DNA of 64,000 nucleotides from Planctomycetaceae bacterium (GTDB taxonomy: Bacteria; Planctomycetota; Planctomycetia; Pirellulales; Pirellulaceae). Numbering within the stretch: position 1 is the stretch's first letter; each line of letters starts with the position of its first letter. The position numbers and the translations under genes were made by a program. The notes beneath the pieces are model-generated. The model did no database searches. It worked only from the letters and a program-made list of their open reading frames with translations, and was not told the origin of the DNA. The stretch covers positions 120,859 to 184,858 of the forward strand of contig JACKHN010000013.1 in the NCBI GenBank assembly GCA_020638975.1, in the 5' to 3' direction. Shown here one piece after another: positions 1 to 8,678 of this stretch.

Positions 1-462
1 AAGATCGTGGATCCCAAATTCGTGGCAAACGTTCCGATACTTGCTGCCCGCGAGCGCGTATTCGACGTCGCTTGCAATCGCCGAGTCTGTGACTTCGCGA
101 TGAAGCAAATTATTCGCCACGCCTGAATTCCGAGTGTGGAGCCAACTTGATACCGAGTACGAGTATTCGCGACGATTGGTGTTCGGATCGGTGTTATCGG
201 GCGTTGAGAAGTAGATCACTTCGTCATCGTGACGATACCAACCACGTCCAATCGACTCGACGTGTTTCCGCCGTGAATTCGCTGGGCCAAGATAACGCCG
301 ATCCTCAAAGAGGAGCAGCGTCGAGTCAGCTTTTGGCAGGCTACGTGGCAGTCGGCTCCGCCAACAATAGCCGCCCACGTGTTCATACGGCTTCGGCAAG
401 TTGCGAAGGAGGAGTCGGTAAGCGAATGATTGAGCTTGTCGCCGAAGAAACTGTTTCAACAT
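1..462 (-). CDS. Unknown protein, N-terminal part, cut by left edge
   Basis: An open frame reads from an ATG at 462 leftwards to base 1 without a stop, giving 154 codons. It begins 47 bp after the stop of the sulfatase upstream on the same strand, so the two may be co-transcribed. The visible part is rich in Arg and Tyr, has no signal peptide and no membrane segment. It carries a Y-F-S-T-P-D-N-T-D-P-N-T-N-R-R stretch around residues 96-110 that looks like a structured loop. I do not recognise the family. The ribosome-binding site is weak. The frame is judged real because it stays open on the strand of the neighbouring genes and has sensible amino-acid use. Confidence 0.6.
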   Translation of the reverse strand, partial: MLKQFLRRQAQSFAYRLLLRNLPKPYEHVGGYCWRSRLPRSLPKADSTLLLFEDRRYLGPANSRRKHVESIGRGWYRHDDEVIYFSTPDNTDPNTNRREYSYSVSSWLHTRNSGVANNLLHREVTDSAIASDVEYALAGSKYRNVCHEFGIHDL

Positions 463-509
463 CGCAGCAAAGCAAATACGCCGAGGATGCAAAGGACTCC
501 TATGCGTCC

Positions 510-1871
510 TTAAAACAACGGGAACGACTCGGAATCGACATGCTCACGTGTCATGACTGCTTGGAGCTGAGCGACGACCTCTGGATGCTGATCCGCGATA
601 TTGTGCACTTCGCCAATGTCCTTCGACAGATCGTACAACTCGATCGGCGCATCGGGATTCTGCTTGAGATTAACGCGAACGGCCTTCCAGTTGCCGATGC
701 GAGCTGCCTGGCTGCGTCCTCGCTCACTGAACTCCCAATACATCGCCTCGTGCCGAGGCTGCTCGTCGGATCGCCCCAGCAGCGTTGGTACGATCGAAAT
801 GCCGTCGAGTTTCTCAGGCGTCTTCGCTCCTGCCAACTCGCAGAACGTCGGCAGCATGTCCCAATGAGCAGATATCAAGTGCGAAACACTGCCCGCCTTG
901 AGCTTGCCCGGCCAACGCGCGAGCAACGGAGCGCGAATGCCACCTTCGTACAGATCTCGCTTATAGCCACGCAACGGCCCATTCGAATCGAAGAAGTCCG
1001 GCTGATGACCGCCCTCCTTGTGCGGACCATTATCCGAACTGAGCATTACCAGCGTGTTATCGTCGATGTCCAATTCTTTCAGAAGTGCCAGCAGTTGGCC
1101 GACTTGTTGATCGAGTCGTGTCATCATGCCGGCAAAACCAGCAACGGGATTGTTGACGTCTGGGCCGGCGTATTTGCCGATCGTCCCTTCAAATTGAGCG
1201 AACTTCTTGCGGAACTCGGCCATCGAATCTTCCGGCACCTGCATCGCGGCATGAGGGATCGTCACGGACATGTAACAGAAGAACGGTCCTTTTTTGTTCG
1301 TGCGGATAAAATCGAATGCGTTTTGAATGATCAAGTCGTGTGAGTAAGTGTTGCCGTCCAGCTCGACTCGCTGATCGTTCTTCCAAAGATGATCCGGATA
1401 GAAGTTGTGTGCCTCGCGCTGGCAGTTGTAACCGTAGAACGAATCGAAATGCTGCATGGGGTCCGACGTCGAGCCCGGTGCTCCCAGTCCCCATTTGCCA
1501 AACATTCCGGTCGTGTAACCCGCCTGATGAAGCAAGCGTGGGATCGTCACGATGTCGGCTGGCATCGGCGATTGGCCTTCGGGCTTCACCTCGCGATTGC
1601 CACGCACAAAGCAATGCCCCGTGTGCAAGCCGGTCATCAGCGAACAGCGTGTCGGGGCACAAACGGTTGATCCCGAGTAGTGATCGGTAAACCTAATTCC
1701 CTCGGTCGCGAGCCGATCGATATTGGGCGTCGCAAACTTCTTCTGTCCATAGCAGCTCAGATCGCCGTAGCCAGCATCGTCGAGCAAGATGTAGATGACA
1801 TTGGGCTGCTCCGCACTCACTTGCGGAACGAGGACGGAGGCGAGAATTAAGAATAGCAGTGCGCGATACAT
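510..1871 (-). CDS. Secreted sulfatase (arylsulfatase family)
   Basis: Predicted exported sulfatase of 453 residues, hydrolysing sulfate esters, probably on marine polysaccharides. Residues 1-20 form a signal peptide ending in V-S-A. The metal-binding Asp pair D31-D32 lies in I-L-L-D-D-A-G-Y-G-D. The formylglycine signature is C71-A-P-T-R75, so Cys71 would be converted by a maturase that is not in this window. A second metal-site segment, L-S-S-D-N-G-P-H, lies near residue 300. The longest frame starts 22 codons earlier, but the signal peptide and a GAGG about 8 bases upstream favour the start at 1871. It lies in a minus-strand series of exported catabolic proteins. Substrate cannot be read from the sequence. 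Confidence 0.9.
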   Translation of the reverse strand: MYRALLFLILASVLVPQVSAEQPNVIYILLDDAGYGDLSCYGQKKFATPNIDRLATEGIRFTDHYSGSTVCAPTRCSLMTGLHTGHCFVRGNREVKPEGQSPMPADIVTIPRLLHQAGYTTGMFGKWGLGAPGSTSDPMQHFDSFYGYNCQREAHNFYPDHLWKNDQRVELDGNTYSHDLIIQNAFDFIRTNKKGPFFCYMSVTIPHAAMQVPEDSMAEFRKKFAQFEGTIGKYAGPDVNNPVAGFAGMMTRLDQQVGQLLALLKELDIDDNTLVMLSSDNGPHKEGGHQPDFFDSNGPLRGYKRDLYEGGIRAPLLARWPGKLKAGSVSHLISAHWDMLPTFCELAGAKTPEKLDGISIVPTLLGRSDEQPRHEAMYWEFSERGRSQAARIGNWKAVRVNLKQNPDAPIELYDLSKDIGEVHNIADQHPEVVAQLQAVMTREHVDSESFPLF

Positions 1872-1990
1872 GAACGAGAACCTCGCGGAGAAGTGAGTAA
1901 ATGTTTGCGGTCGACTACAGACTACGATAACCGCCACTCGCCTGGACGCAAGCGATCCGCTGCCCGTTTAGACGTGAGGCCACAACGCGA

Positions 1991-4117
1991 CTACTTGCCT
2001 CGCGGAACGGTCAGCTCATTTGGAGAGACCACCCGATCAAACACCGCGATCTCGTCGAGCCGCCCTTCCCAGGATGACTCACCCGAGCAATGGCCACCAA
2101 AGAACAGCTGCTCGGCGTTCGCGCGATCATCAGCGGCGATTGCGGCTTCGATCTCGGGAGTCGCTTCGCCGTTGAGATGGATTCGTATCTGTTGCCCATC
2201 GCGAACGAACAGCAGATGGTTCCAAGTCCAGCGTTCGATAGATGTCGGTCCAGCTACAATACGATCGCCGTCGTGAAAGAGGATCTTTCCGGGATGGTTC
2301 TCGCCACCGCCAAGTCCCACGTGCTCGGCCCCGAAGCCTTGGCTGAAATCATGTCCGCGAGAGAATAGCCAGCCGGTTACGGTACGAGCTTCGATAGGCA
2401 AGCCATTCCAAAACCACATCGAAATCGAATAGTGATCGCCTAACTCCCCGATGCGAGAACGTAGCCGTCCGCCAGCGAAGTGTGCAGCGCGGTTGTCTTC
2501 GCCGCCCTTACAAAATGCGTCACTTCGCGGCCCCGTTAAGAAGTAAGCCACCTCCGGTTCGTATTGTGCAACGCGATCGTGACCCGAAGAATCGCTCGCA
2601 TGCGGGCCGGCGAATTCATCCAGTCGCCAGTAGGCGATTGGCTTGGCCGACAAGATGGCTGTCACAGCCGGACCCTGTGACTGTTTGAATTCGCGCCGCG
2701 GATTGCCAGCAACCGCTTCCAGCAATTGCAACCCGGCGGCAACGATCTTTGGTTCGGCCTGAACTTCAAGTCCCGCCGAACGAGCCGCCCACGTGTTGTA
2801 GCCGCCCAGTAAATGTTGCTCGGGTGGCGGGATGTATCCGTCACCGCCATTCGCCAACTCAATCACCATCGTTTGCGGCAGCGGGCTTTGAAGTTTCAGC
2901 TTCAGGCCCGTCAGCGCGTAGGTTTCGTTGGGCGTCGTCGCGATTGCGATGTCTCCGATTCGGAGGGCTTGTAAGACGATCTCGGTCGATTGCCGTTCGT
3001 GCAAGATGAGTTGCTCTTTGGCGTACACCTCTTCGCTCGTTTTCGGGAGCCGGTCGCCAATTCCGTCGACGATTCGTTGTGCCCATTCCAAACGCTGCGT
3101 GTCGGCGACGCGATACTTCAGTTCCATTCGCGTTTCCGCCATTGCGAGATCGGCATCGCGGTAATCAATCGACTCATAAGCCTTTGTTGCGATGTCTAGC
3201 AAACCGTCTGCATACGCCTCGATCGTGAGTTGCTCATTGCGTTGATCCGCCGGAACACGGTAGTCACGACGCCAGATATCGCCGCTGCAACCGTGTGACA
3301 TGATGCCGACAAAAGGCGGATGCAGGGTGTCATCGTTGTGCGCAAGTCGCGCTTTAAGTCCGTCTGAGAACAACCCGAAATAATCCGCGCTCAATCCCTG
3401 CTCACCCGAAAAGTAGTGCATCGAAAAGTTGGCAAGTACAGCAATCGGACGCCCATCCTTGGCTCGAAACGAGATCAACGACAGATCAGGATCTTCGGGC
3501 CCCGATTCACCCGTGACGTCATCCCAGTTCGCCCCCGCGTGCATGTTGGCACGCACGGTCAGATTGCCGAACGGGTCAGCAGCGAGCCGATCGGGACGAC
3601 GAATCCAACGACGGAGCGCTGTGTACTCGGCTGCATTCGCCACCGCCCAGCCGACTTGAGCCGATTCGAGGTTCGCTTCGGCTGCGGCCAGTGCCTCGGC
3701 GATTTTCTCGCGAAGATACGGCACGTAAGTTGGATCGGCGTCGGTTCCGAGGCAACTCATCGACGCCGGCGCACTGTGCGTGTGAGTCGCGGAAATGAGA
3801 ATGCGTTCAGGGCGAAGTTGCGTTCGTTGTGAAGCGAGTTGTTTTACCTCGTCGAGAAACGGACGAGCCATCATACAGCTGTCGACAACCGCAATCCCGA
3901 GACGCGTCTTGCCATCGTCGAGGACGATCGCGCGAACATTGATTTTGGTTTTGACAACGTCCAGGCTGCGGCTGGTCATACCGCCGTTGACGAAAACGGG
4001 GAACTGAATCGGTGTCGCATCAACGACAGCGGCACCTGCTCGCAATTCCGCGATCGCGTTTGGCGAGACGGCTGAAAGGAGAACGATAGTGACGACGACG
4101 GTCGATACGAGTTTCAT
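1991..4117 (-). CDS. Neutral/alkaline ceramidase-like protein with C-terminal LamG domain
   Basis: Exported protein of 708 residues. A signal peptide of about 23 residues is followed by a neutral/alkaline non-lysosomal ceramidase-type domain (about 25-460). It shows the zinc-ligand segment I-S-A-T-H-T-H-S-A-P, the N-F-S-M-H-Y-F-S-G stretch and S-H-G-C-S-G-D. The last ~220 residues (A-Y-W-R-L-D-E-F-A-G through D-E-I-A-V-F-D-R) have the pattern of a concanavalin A-like/LamG domain, which may bind glycans. Planctomycetes hold many such proteins of unknown substrate, so true ceramide hydrolysis is an inference. A GAGG precedes the start. It lies 119 bp before the sulfatase and 85 bp after the beta-propeller gene on the same strand. 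Confidence 0.85.
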   Translation of the reverse strand: MKLVSTVVVTIVLLSAVSPNAIAELRAGAAVVDATPIQFPVFVNGGMTSRSLDVVKTKINVRAIVLDDGKTRLGIAVVDSCMMARPFLDEVKQLASQRTQLRPERILISATHTHSAPASMSCLGTDADPTYVPYLREKIAEALAAAEANLESAQVGWAVANAAEYTALRRWIRRPDRLAADPFGNLTVRANMHAGANWDDVTGESGPEDPDLSLISFRAKDGRPIAVLANFSMHYFSGEQGLSADYFGLFSDGLKARLAHNDDTLHPPFVGIMSHGCSGDIWRRDYRVPADQRNEQLTIEAYADGLLDIATKAYESIDYRDADLAMAETRMELKYRVADTQRLEWAQRIVDGIGDRLPKTSEEVYAKEQLILHERQSTEIVLQALRIGDIAIATTPNETYALTGLKLKLQSPLPQTMVIELANGGDGYIPPPEQHLLGGYNTWAARSAGLEVQAEPKIVAAGLQLLEAVAGNPRREFKQSQGPAVTAILSAKPIAYWRLDEFAGPHASDSSGHDRVAQYEPEVAYFLTGPRSDAFCKGGEDNRAAHFAGGRLRSRIGELGDHYSISMWFWNGLPIEARTVTGWLFSRGHDFSQGFGAEHVGLGGGENHPGKILFHDGDRIVAGPTSIERWTWNHLLFVRDGQQIRIHLNGEATPEIEAAIAADDRANAEQLFFGGHCSGESSWEGRLDEIAVFDRVVSPNELTVPRGK

Positions 4118-4202
4118 GATTCAGCCTCGTGAGGTGAGCGAGCGTCATCAAGACTTCGGAAGAGTTCGGAAGTTTGCGACGCGATAAACTGTGCAGAACA
4201 AC

Positions 4203-5438
4203 TTACTCCACTTCGCGAATATCGTAACTGACGATCAACTCCTGATCACGCAGATAAAGCCGACCGTTGGCAATCGTCGGATGCGTCCAGATCTTTCCTT
4301 TGGGGCTGCGCTGTTCAGATTGCGGACTAAGCGTGAATCGGCCACGCTCTTTCCAGCCTTCCGACGAGGCATCGATCAAGACGACTTGGCCGTCCCGTTC
4401 GTCTACCAGATACAAGCGACCGTCCGCGTAAGTGAGGCAGCCTTTGCCGAGCTCCTTTTTGTCATTCCATACGATCTCGCCGGTCGCGAAATCTTGGCAC
4501 AGCCAGCCAACGCCGTCGGAGTATCCGAACAAATGGTCGCCAAGGCGAAGCACGCCGCCGTGATGGTTCTTCATGTTTTGATTGGCATAGACTTCCGTCA
4601 CGTCATTGGATTCGCTGAGTTCCACTAGCTTGCAACCAACTCCGTAACCGCTGGAAATATAAACCTGGCCTTCATGGAAAATCGGTGTCGGAATAACGGC
4701 GGTCTTGCCTGGCCAATCACTTTGCCACAGCAAGTCACCTGTTTCGGCATCGAGTCCGAACAGATCTTGTTGAACGAGTTGGATGTACTGGCGACGACCA
4801 CCATGCTCGGCCACGATGATCGATGAATATTGAGCGCCTTCCGTATACTGGCTGCTCTGCCAGATTTTTTCGCCGGTCTTGCGATTCAACGCGACGACAG
4901 CACCCTGCTTGCCGCCTGGCGTCCACACAACTTTGTCACCATCGATCAAGACGCTTTCGCAGTAGCCCCAGTTGGGTTTGCCACCGCCGAAGTCGCCAGC
5001 CTTGGCCTTCCACACGACATTGCCATCGCTCGCGCTAACACAAGCCAAAGTGCCAGTTCCAGAGAAGGCATAGACCAGATCGTCAACGACGGTCGGCGTG
5101 CTTCGCGGGCCATCGCCCCAACCGTTCGAGAGTACTTCGCTGATCGGCGTCGACCACTTCTTGCTCCCATCGGATACGTTCAGGGCGATCAAGCACTCCT
5201 GATTGTCCTGCGCACCGAGGGTATAGAGCGAGTCGCCAACGACCGCCATTCCGGCATAGCCGAGCCCGCCGTCCTCGGACACCCAAACTTTTTTGGGACC
5301 ATCTTCGGGCCAAGCCTTCAAGAGACCTGTCTCTTGCGAAACATTGGTGCGATCAGGACCCTGCCACTGCGGCCAGTCTGCGGCCGAGGCGAAGCGTGTC
5401 AAAACGAGCAGCGAACAAGTGAAAGCAAGCAGTTTCAT
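4203..5438 (-). CDS. Exported PQQ-binding-like beta-propeller protein
   Basis: A 411-residue protein with a 19-residue signal peptide ending A-S-A. The mature N-terminus is D-W-P-Q-W-Q-G-P-D-R-T, a hallmark of planctomycete PQQ-like/BamB-like propellers. Repeated blades of the type V-Y-A-F-S-G-T-G-T-L-A-C-V-S-A-S-D-G and V-V-A-L-N-R-K-T-G-E-K-I-W run through the whole protein. The start is supported by ACGGAG about 8 bases upstream. Such proteins can be scaffolds or quinone-dependent dehydrogenases. No catalytic Cys-Cys pair or haem site is visible, so an enzymatic role is not supported. It is 85 bp from the ceramidase-like gene on the same strand. Confidence 0.85.
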   Translation of the reverse strand: MKLLAFTCSLLVLTRFASAADWPQWQGPDRTNVSQETGLLKAWPEDGPKKVWVSEDGGLGYAGMAVVGDSLYTLGAQDNQECLIALNVSDGSKKWSTPISEVLSNGWGDGPRSTPTVVDDLVYAFSGTGTLACVSASDGNVVWKAKAGDFGGGKPNWGYCESVLIDGDKVVWTPGGKQGAVVALNRKTGEKIWQSSQYTEGAQYSSIIVAEHGGRRQYIQLVQQDLFGLDAETGDLLWQSDWPGKTAVIPTPIFHEGQVYISSGYGVGCKLVELSESNDVTEVYANQNMKNHHGGVLRLGDHLFGYSDGVGWLCQDFATGEIVWNDKKELGKGCLTYADGRLYLVDERDGQVVLIDASSEGWKERGRFTLSPQSEQRSPKGKIWTHPTIANGRLYLRDQELIVSYDIREVE

Positions 5439-5589
5439 TGCACAACTCCGTGCGGTGGGATGCAGCTGGTGGGTGGGCTGGCGAGCGCGGCGTTGGCTCA
5501 GTCGGACATAAAGTCATTAGGCCAAGATGCGCGACGCGGCGGGATTATTCACAGTTTAGTCAAACCGCTACTAATTTCGATAGTAGGAT

Positions 5590-7503
5590 TCAGCGACCGC
5601 TGTCGGGTTTGTCTTGAGCCTTGCGGCGTTCCAATTCCGGGTCGATATCGCGTAGCCAGCGTTCACAAGCTTTGGTCCATTCGGAAGCTGGATACGATAT
5701 CGGGTCGATGCCTCCTCCGTGGCCGCCGGTCGCATAGACGTGGCACTCAGCCGACAGCTTTGCGGCTTGGATCTCTAGGTAGAAGTTAAGCATCCCTCTC
5801 GTGAAACGATCGTTTTCGGCACCAGAGAGGAACATTGGCGGCGTGACACTTCGTTGCAAAGCCAATACGTTCGGATCGACTTCGTTCGAGTCGAGTGGCT
5901 CGGTCAGGTATGCCGGATAGGTCAGCACCGCGAAGTCCGGACGGCAGCTTTGCTTGTCGATAACATCTATCGGTTCGTACCAGTTGGTTTGGAAGTTCGT
6001 GCTGAGCACCGTGCAGAGGTGTCCGCCTGCAGAAAAGCCGCACACCCCGATCTTTGTGGAATCGATATCCCATTCTGCGGCATTCGCGCGAACTATCCGT
6101 ATGGCTCGCTGCAAATCCTGCAGGGCATGATGGTGCTTTTCGTAATCGCCTCCCCGACGCGGAACACGATATTTCAGCAGGATGCCCGTAATTCCCAGCT
6201 CGTTGAGCCACTCACAGACGCGTGTTCCTTCGTGTTCGGCAGCTAATCCGCCATAGGCACCACCTGGACAGACAATGATTGTTTTACCCGTCGCTTTATC
6301 GTTCGTCGGGCGGACGATCGTCAGCGTCGGCTTTGTGACTTGGGTGATGTTCAGCGCCGTCCCGCCGCGAGATTTTGAAGTGACTGTTTCTTCGGACGGT
6401 TCGAGTGTTTCGTCAGGTCCGAAGCCGTTGGGCCACACCGGGACCACGGGACAATCGCGACCGAGGACTTGGCCGAGTCGCTGATCGCCAAGCGTTAGCG
6501 TTTCCGACAATTCAATATCAGGAAGTCTCTTGGCTTTGTAGGTGAGCGGCACTGGCTTCTCCGCAACTTCGAGAATGCCTTGGTCGCCTAAAAAGCGATA
6601 GCATTCATTCGCCCATTCGCCGAACGGATATTTTTCAATGGCACCGCCATGACCTCCGTCTGGATAGATGTGTAACTCGGCAGCAACTTTTGCTTCCATT
6701 AGAGCCAGGTAGTACTCGATCGATCCCACTGTGAACTTATCGGGGCGCGTGATGCTGATCAGCGTGGGAGGCGTCGCGGTCGCTGAAATGAGGTCGTAAT
6801 TCAACTTGGCATCCCGCTCGCGTGATGTGATTGGATCCGTGAGATACGCCGGGTAAAGCAACACGGCGAAGTCGGGTCGGCAACTCGTCTCGTCCAATGC
6901 ATCGACCGGTTTGTACCAACGCTTCGCGTGATTGATCGCGAGCGATGCGGCCACATGCCCACCCGCCGAAAATCCGCCGATGCCGATCTTGTTCGGAGCA
7001 ATCTTCCACTCGGCAGACCGCGCTCGCAGAATGCCCATCGCCCGTTGAGCATCTTGCACTGGTTGATGGTTCATCGCGAATTCGTGATGCCGCTTCGGGA
7101 CACGATACTTCAGAAGCACCACGGTGATGCCTCGCTCGTTCATCCATTTCGCGGTCTCGATCACCGTGTCGCACCCCAGACTTCCGTAGCCTCCACCGGG
7201 ACAGAGGATGATCGCCACTCCCGTGTTGTTGTTGCCACTTGGGGTCAGAACGATCATCGATGGGCTCGATACGTTGCCGATATTCAGCAAGCCTTCGCGG
7301 TTTCGATACATCGTCGTGACTTCCTCGTCTCCGATCGCTCTCGGTTCGTCGGGGACAACTCCATCGGGCCAAAGTCTGATGACAGGGCAGTCCCGCCCGA
7401 CGGCCTTTACAAACTGCTCCTCGCCGACAGTGAGGTCCGCCGCGAGGCCGTTCAGGGGCGAAATCAGAATGAAATAGAACAGCAATCTTCGAAGGCGAGA
7501 CAT
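5590..7503 (-). CDS. Tandem alpha/beta-hydrolase (two esterase domains in one chain)
   Basis: Exported protein of 637 residues with two complete copies of an acetyl-xylan/feruloyl-esterase-like alpha/beta-hydrolase. Copy 1 spans about 35-310 and copy 2 about 345-625. Each starts with G-R-D-C-P-V, a conserved W-P-(D/N)-G and a C-P-G-G-(G/A)-Y-G oxyanion loop. Each has a nucleophile elbow G-F-S-A-G-G-H (Ser179 and Ser491) and a distal G-G-H-G-G with the likely catalytic His. Both triads look intact. The longest frame starts 15 codons earlier, but AGGAA before 7503 and the following signal peptide fix this start. Likely substrate is an acylated polysaccharide. It heads the minus-strand series of exported proteins. 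Confidence 0.88.
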   Translation of the reverse strand: MSRLRRLLFYFILISPLNGLAADLTVGEEQFVKAVGRDCPVIRLWPDGVVPDEPRAIGDEEVTTMYRNREGLLNIGNVSSPSMIVLTPSGNNNTGVAIILCPGGGYGSLGCDTVIETAKWMNERGITVVLLKYRVPKRHHEFAMNHQPVQDAQRAMGILRARSAEWKIAPNKIGIGGFSAGGHVAASLAINHAKRWYKPVDALDETSCRPDFAVLLYPAYLTDPITSRERDAKLNYDLISATATPPTLISITRPDKFTVGSIEYYLALMEAKVAAELHIYPDGGHGGAIEKYPFGEWANECYRFLGDQGILEVAEKPVPLTYKAKRLPDIELSETLTLGDQRLGQVLGRDCPVVPVWPNGFGPDETLEPSEETVTSKSRGGTALNITQVTKPTLTIVRPTNDKATGKTIIVCPGGAYGGLAAEHEGTRVCEWLNELGITGILLKYRVPRRGGDYEKHHHALQDLQRAIRIVRANAAEWDIDSTKIGVCGFSAGGHLCTVLSTNFQTNWYEPIDVIDKQSCRPDFAVLTYPAYLTEPLDSNEVDPNVLALQRSVTPPMFLSGAENDRFTRGMLNFYLEIQAAKLSAECHVYATGGHGGGIDPISYPASEWTKACERWLRDIDPELERRKAQDKPDSGR

Positions 7504-7699
7504 ATAGTTCCTGTGCGTCGCAGTTGATAGCAATGAATGGTTTCGCAACTCTTGATGTCGCAGGTGTCAGGAACGATTGTAGTTTAATGCTGACATGAAA
7601 ATGCGAGTCGGATGGCGTCGCGAAACTCGCGATCACATGCCGAATATCACCTCCCCCTCAAAATAGAGGGCGAATCTCGACGAAAAATGAAGGTAAGTC

Positions 7700-7729
7700 T
7701 TGACCACCGCTTCGCGGGGATGATATAAG
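7700..7729 (+). promoter_or_regulatory. Candidate sigma-70-type promoter for the FHA gene
   Basis: TTGACC (7700-7705) and TATAAG (7724-7729) are separated by 18 bases, about 65 bases before the FHA start. It matches a housekeeping promoter at 10 of 12 positions by eye. The same TTGACC-N18 pattern occurs before cysK. Confidence 0.5.
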
Positions 7730-7792
7730 CGCTGTAGCAATAACGGTTTCTAGTATTCACTTCCTCTAGCATCTTCCCAGAGAGACGGGCTG

Positions 7793-8461
7793 ATGGCGAT
7801 TACGTTGCGCGTACTCGATGGTGCCGATCGTGGCCGAGTGTATGGAGATGTGTCGCCACCGGTGACGGTCGGTCGCGAAGAGGGAAATTCGATTCAGTTA
7901 AACGACGAGCGCGTCAGTCGCTTTCATCTCAAGATTCAAGAGGATCATGAGAAACTCGTCCTGACCGATCTGGAGAGTACCAACGGGACGAAAGTGAACG
8001 GCGAAGACATCCAACTGCGGATACTTCGTTATGGCGACATGATCACGCTCGGTCGTTCGGTGTTGCTGTTTGGTTCGCGTGACGAGATCGCAGGTCGCTT
8101 GGCTGACATGCGACGCGGAAGCGCTGCCGCGCGTGGGACGATCGATCCGTCGTCGAAAGCCAAACGAAGCGCTGGATCGTTAGACTTTGATCTGCAATGG
8201 GAAGGCGACGACGATTTGCAAGCGACGCTGCATTCGATCGAACCGCCGGAGCTTCCCGATCGCATGTCGCCCGGGCAGGCGGCTCAATTGGCCGAACTGA
8301 TCGAGTACATTCACATTCGCATTCGCAATTTGATGAACTCGGTTGAGACGGAGGGCAAAGGCGAGCAGGTCAAGTTGGACTTGCAGCAGTGGCAGGGCCT
8401 GCTCGATCTGCAAAGCCGACTGGCCGAATATCTCCGAGCTGTCAGCGGGCCCCACGATTGA
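7793..8461 (+). CDS. FHA-domain protein
   Basis: A 222-residue soluble protein. Residues 1-100 form a forkhead-associated phosphothreonine-binding domain with the core motif V-G-R-E-E-G-N-S-I at 27-35, S-R-F-H at about 43-46 and T-N-G-T-K-V-N-G near 64-71. All the usual phospho-peptide contacts (Gly-Arg, Ser-x-x-His, Asn-Gly) are there. The rest is low-complexity with a helical end rich in Gln and Leu. It probably docks to a target of a Ser/Thr kinase. No kinase gene is in the window. A sigma-70-like promoter lies just upstream, and the next gene is more than 200 bp away, so it is likely monocistronic. Confidence 0.9.
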   Translation: MAITLRVLDGADRGRVYGDVSPPVTVGREEGNSIQLNDERVSRFHLKIQEDHEKLVLTDLESTNGTKVNGEDIQLRILRYGDMITLGRSVLLFGSRDEIAGRLADMRRGSAAARGTIDPSSKAKRSAGSLDFDLQWEGDDDLQATLHSIEPPELPDRMSPGQAAQLAELIEYIHIRIRNLMNSVETEGKGEQVKLDLQQWQGLLDLQSRLAEYLRAVSGPHD

Positions 8462-8594
8462 GACGGTTCGCCCGTCGTTCAATCCATTGAAGCACAGTGG
8501 TCACATTCACCCGGTCGTTGTACGCTAACAGCTACCGCGAATCATTGATCCGAACATCAGTTATCGGTGAAAGTGTTGTTATTTCATCAAGATA

Positions 8595-8661
8595 CTAGCG
8601 ACCAACGGAAGCGAGTTGTATCGCGCCGAGCGATAGCTCGCATCGGCTGCGGCCCTGCCGC
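8595..8661. repeat. 67-bp dispersed palindromic repeat, copy 1
   Basis: This stretch begins CTAGCGACCAACGG and ends GGCTGCGGCCCTGCCGC. It is repeated in the opposite orientation at 60019-60085 with only scattered mismatches, mainly in the middle. It contains an imperfect hairpin around GAGCGA-TAG-CTCGC. It ends 17 bases before the M42 peptidase start, so it would be in that gene's 5' untranslated region. Confidence 0.75.
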
Positions 8662-8678
8662 CCCACGGAAAGAGCATC

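Noticed and set aside
147..1343. Long plus-strand open frame of 398 codons
   Set aside because: Lies antisense over the sulfatase and the partial gene; composition is shadow-like and it has no recognisable domain.
4830..5789. Plus-strand open frame of 319 codons
   Set aside because: Overlaps the beta-propeller gene antisense and the end of the esterase; no recognisable domain.
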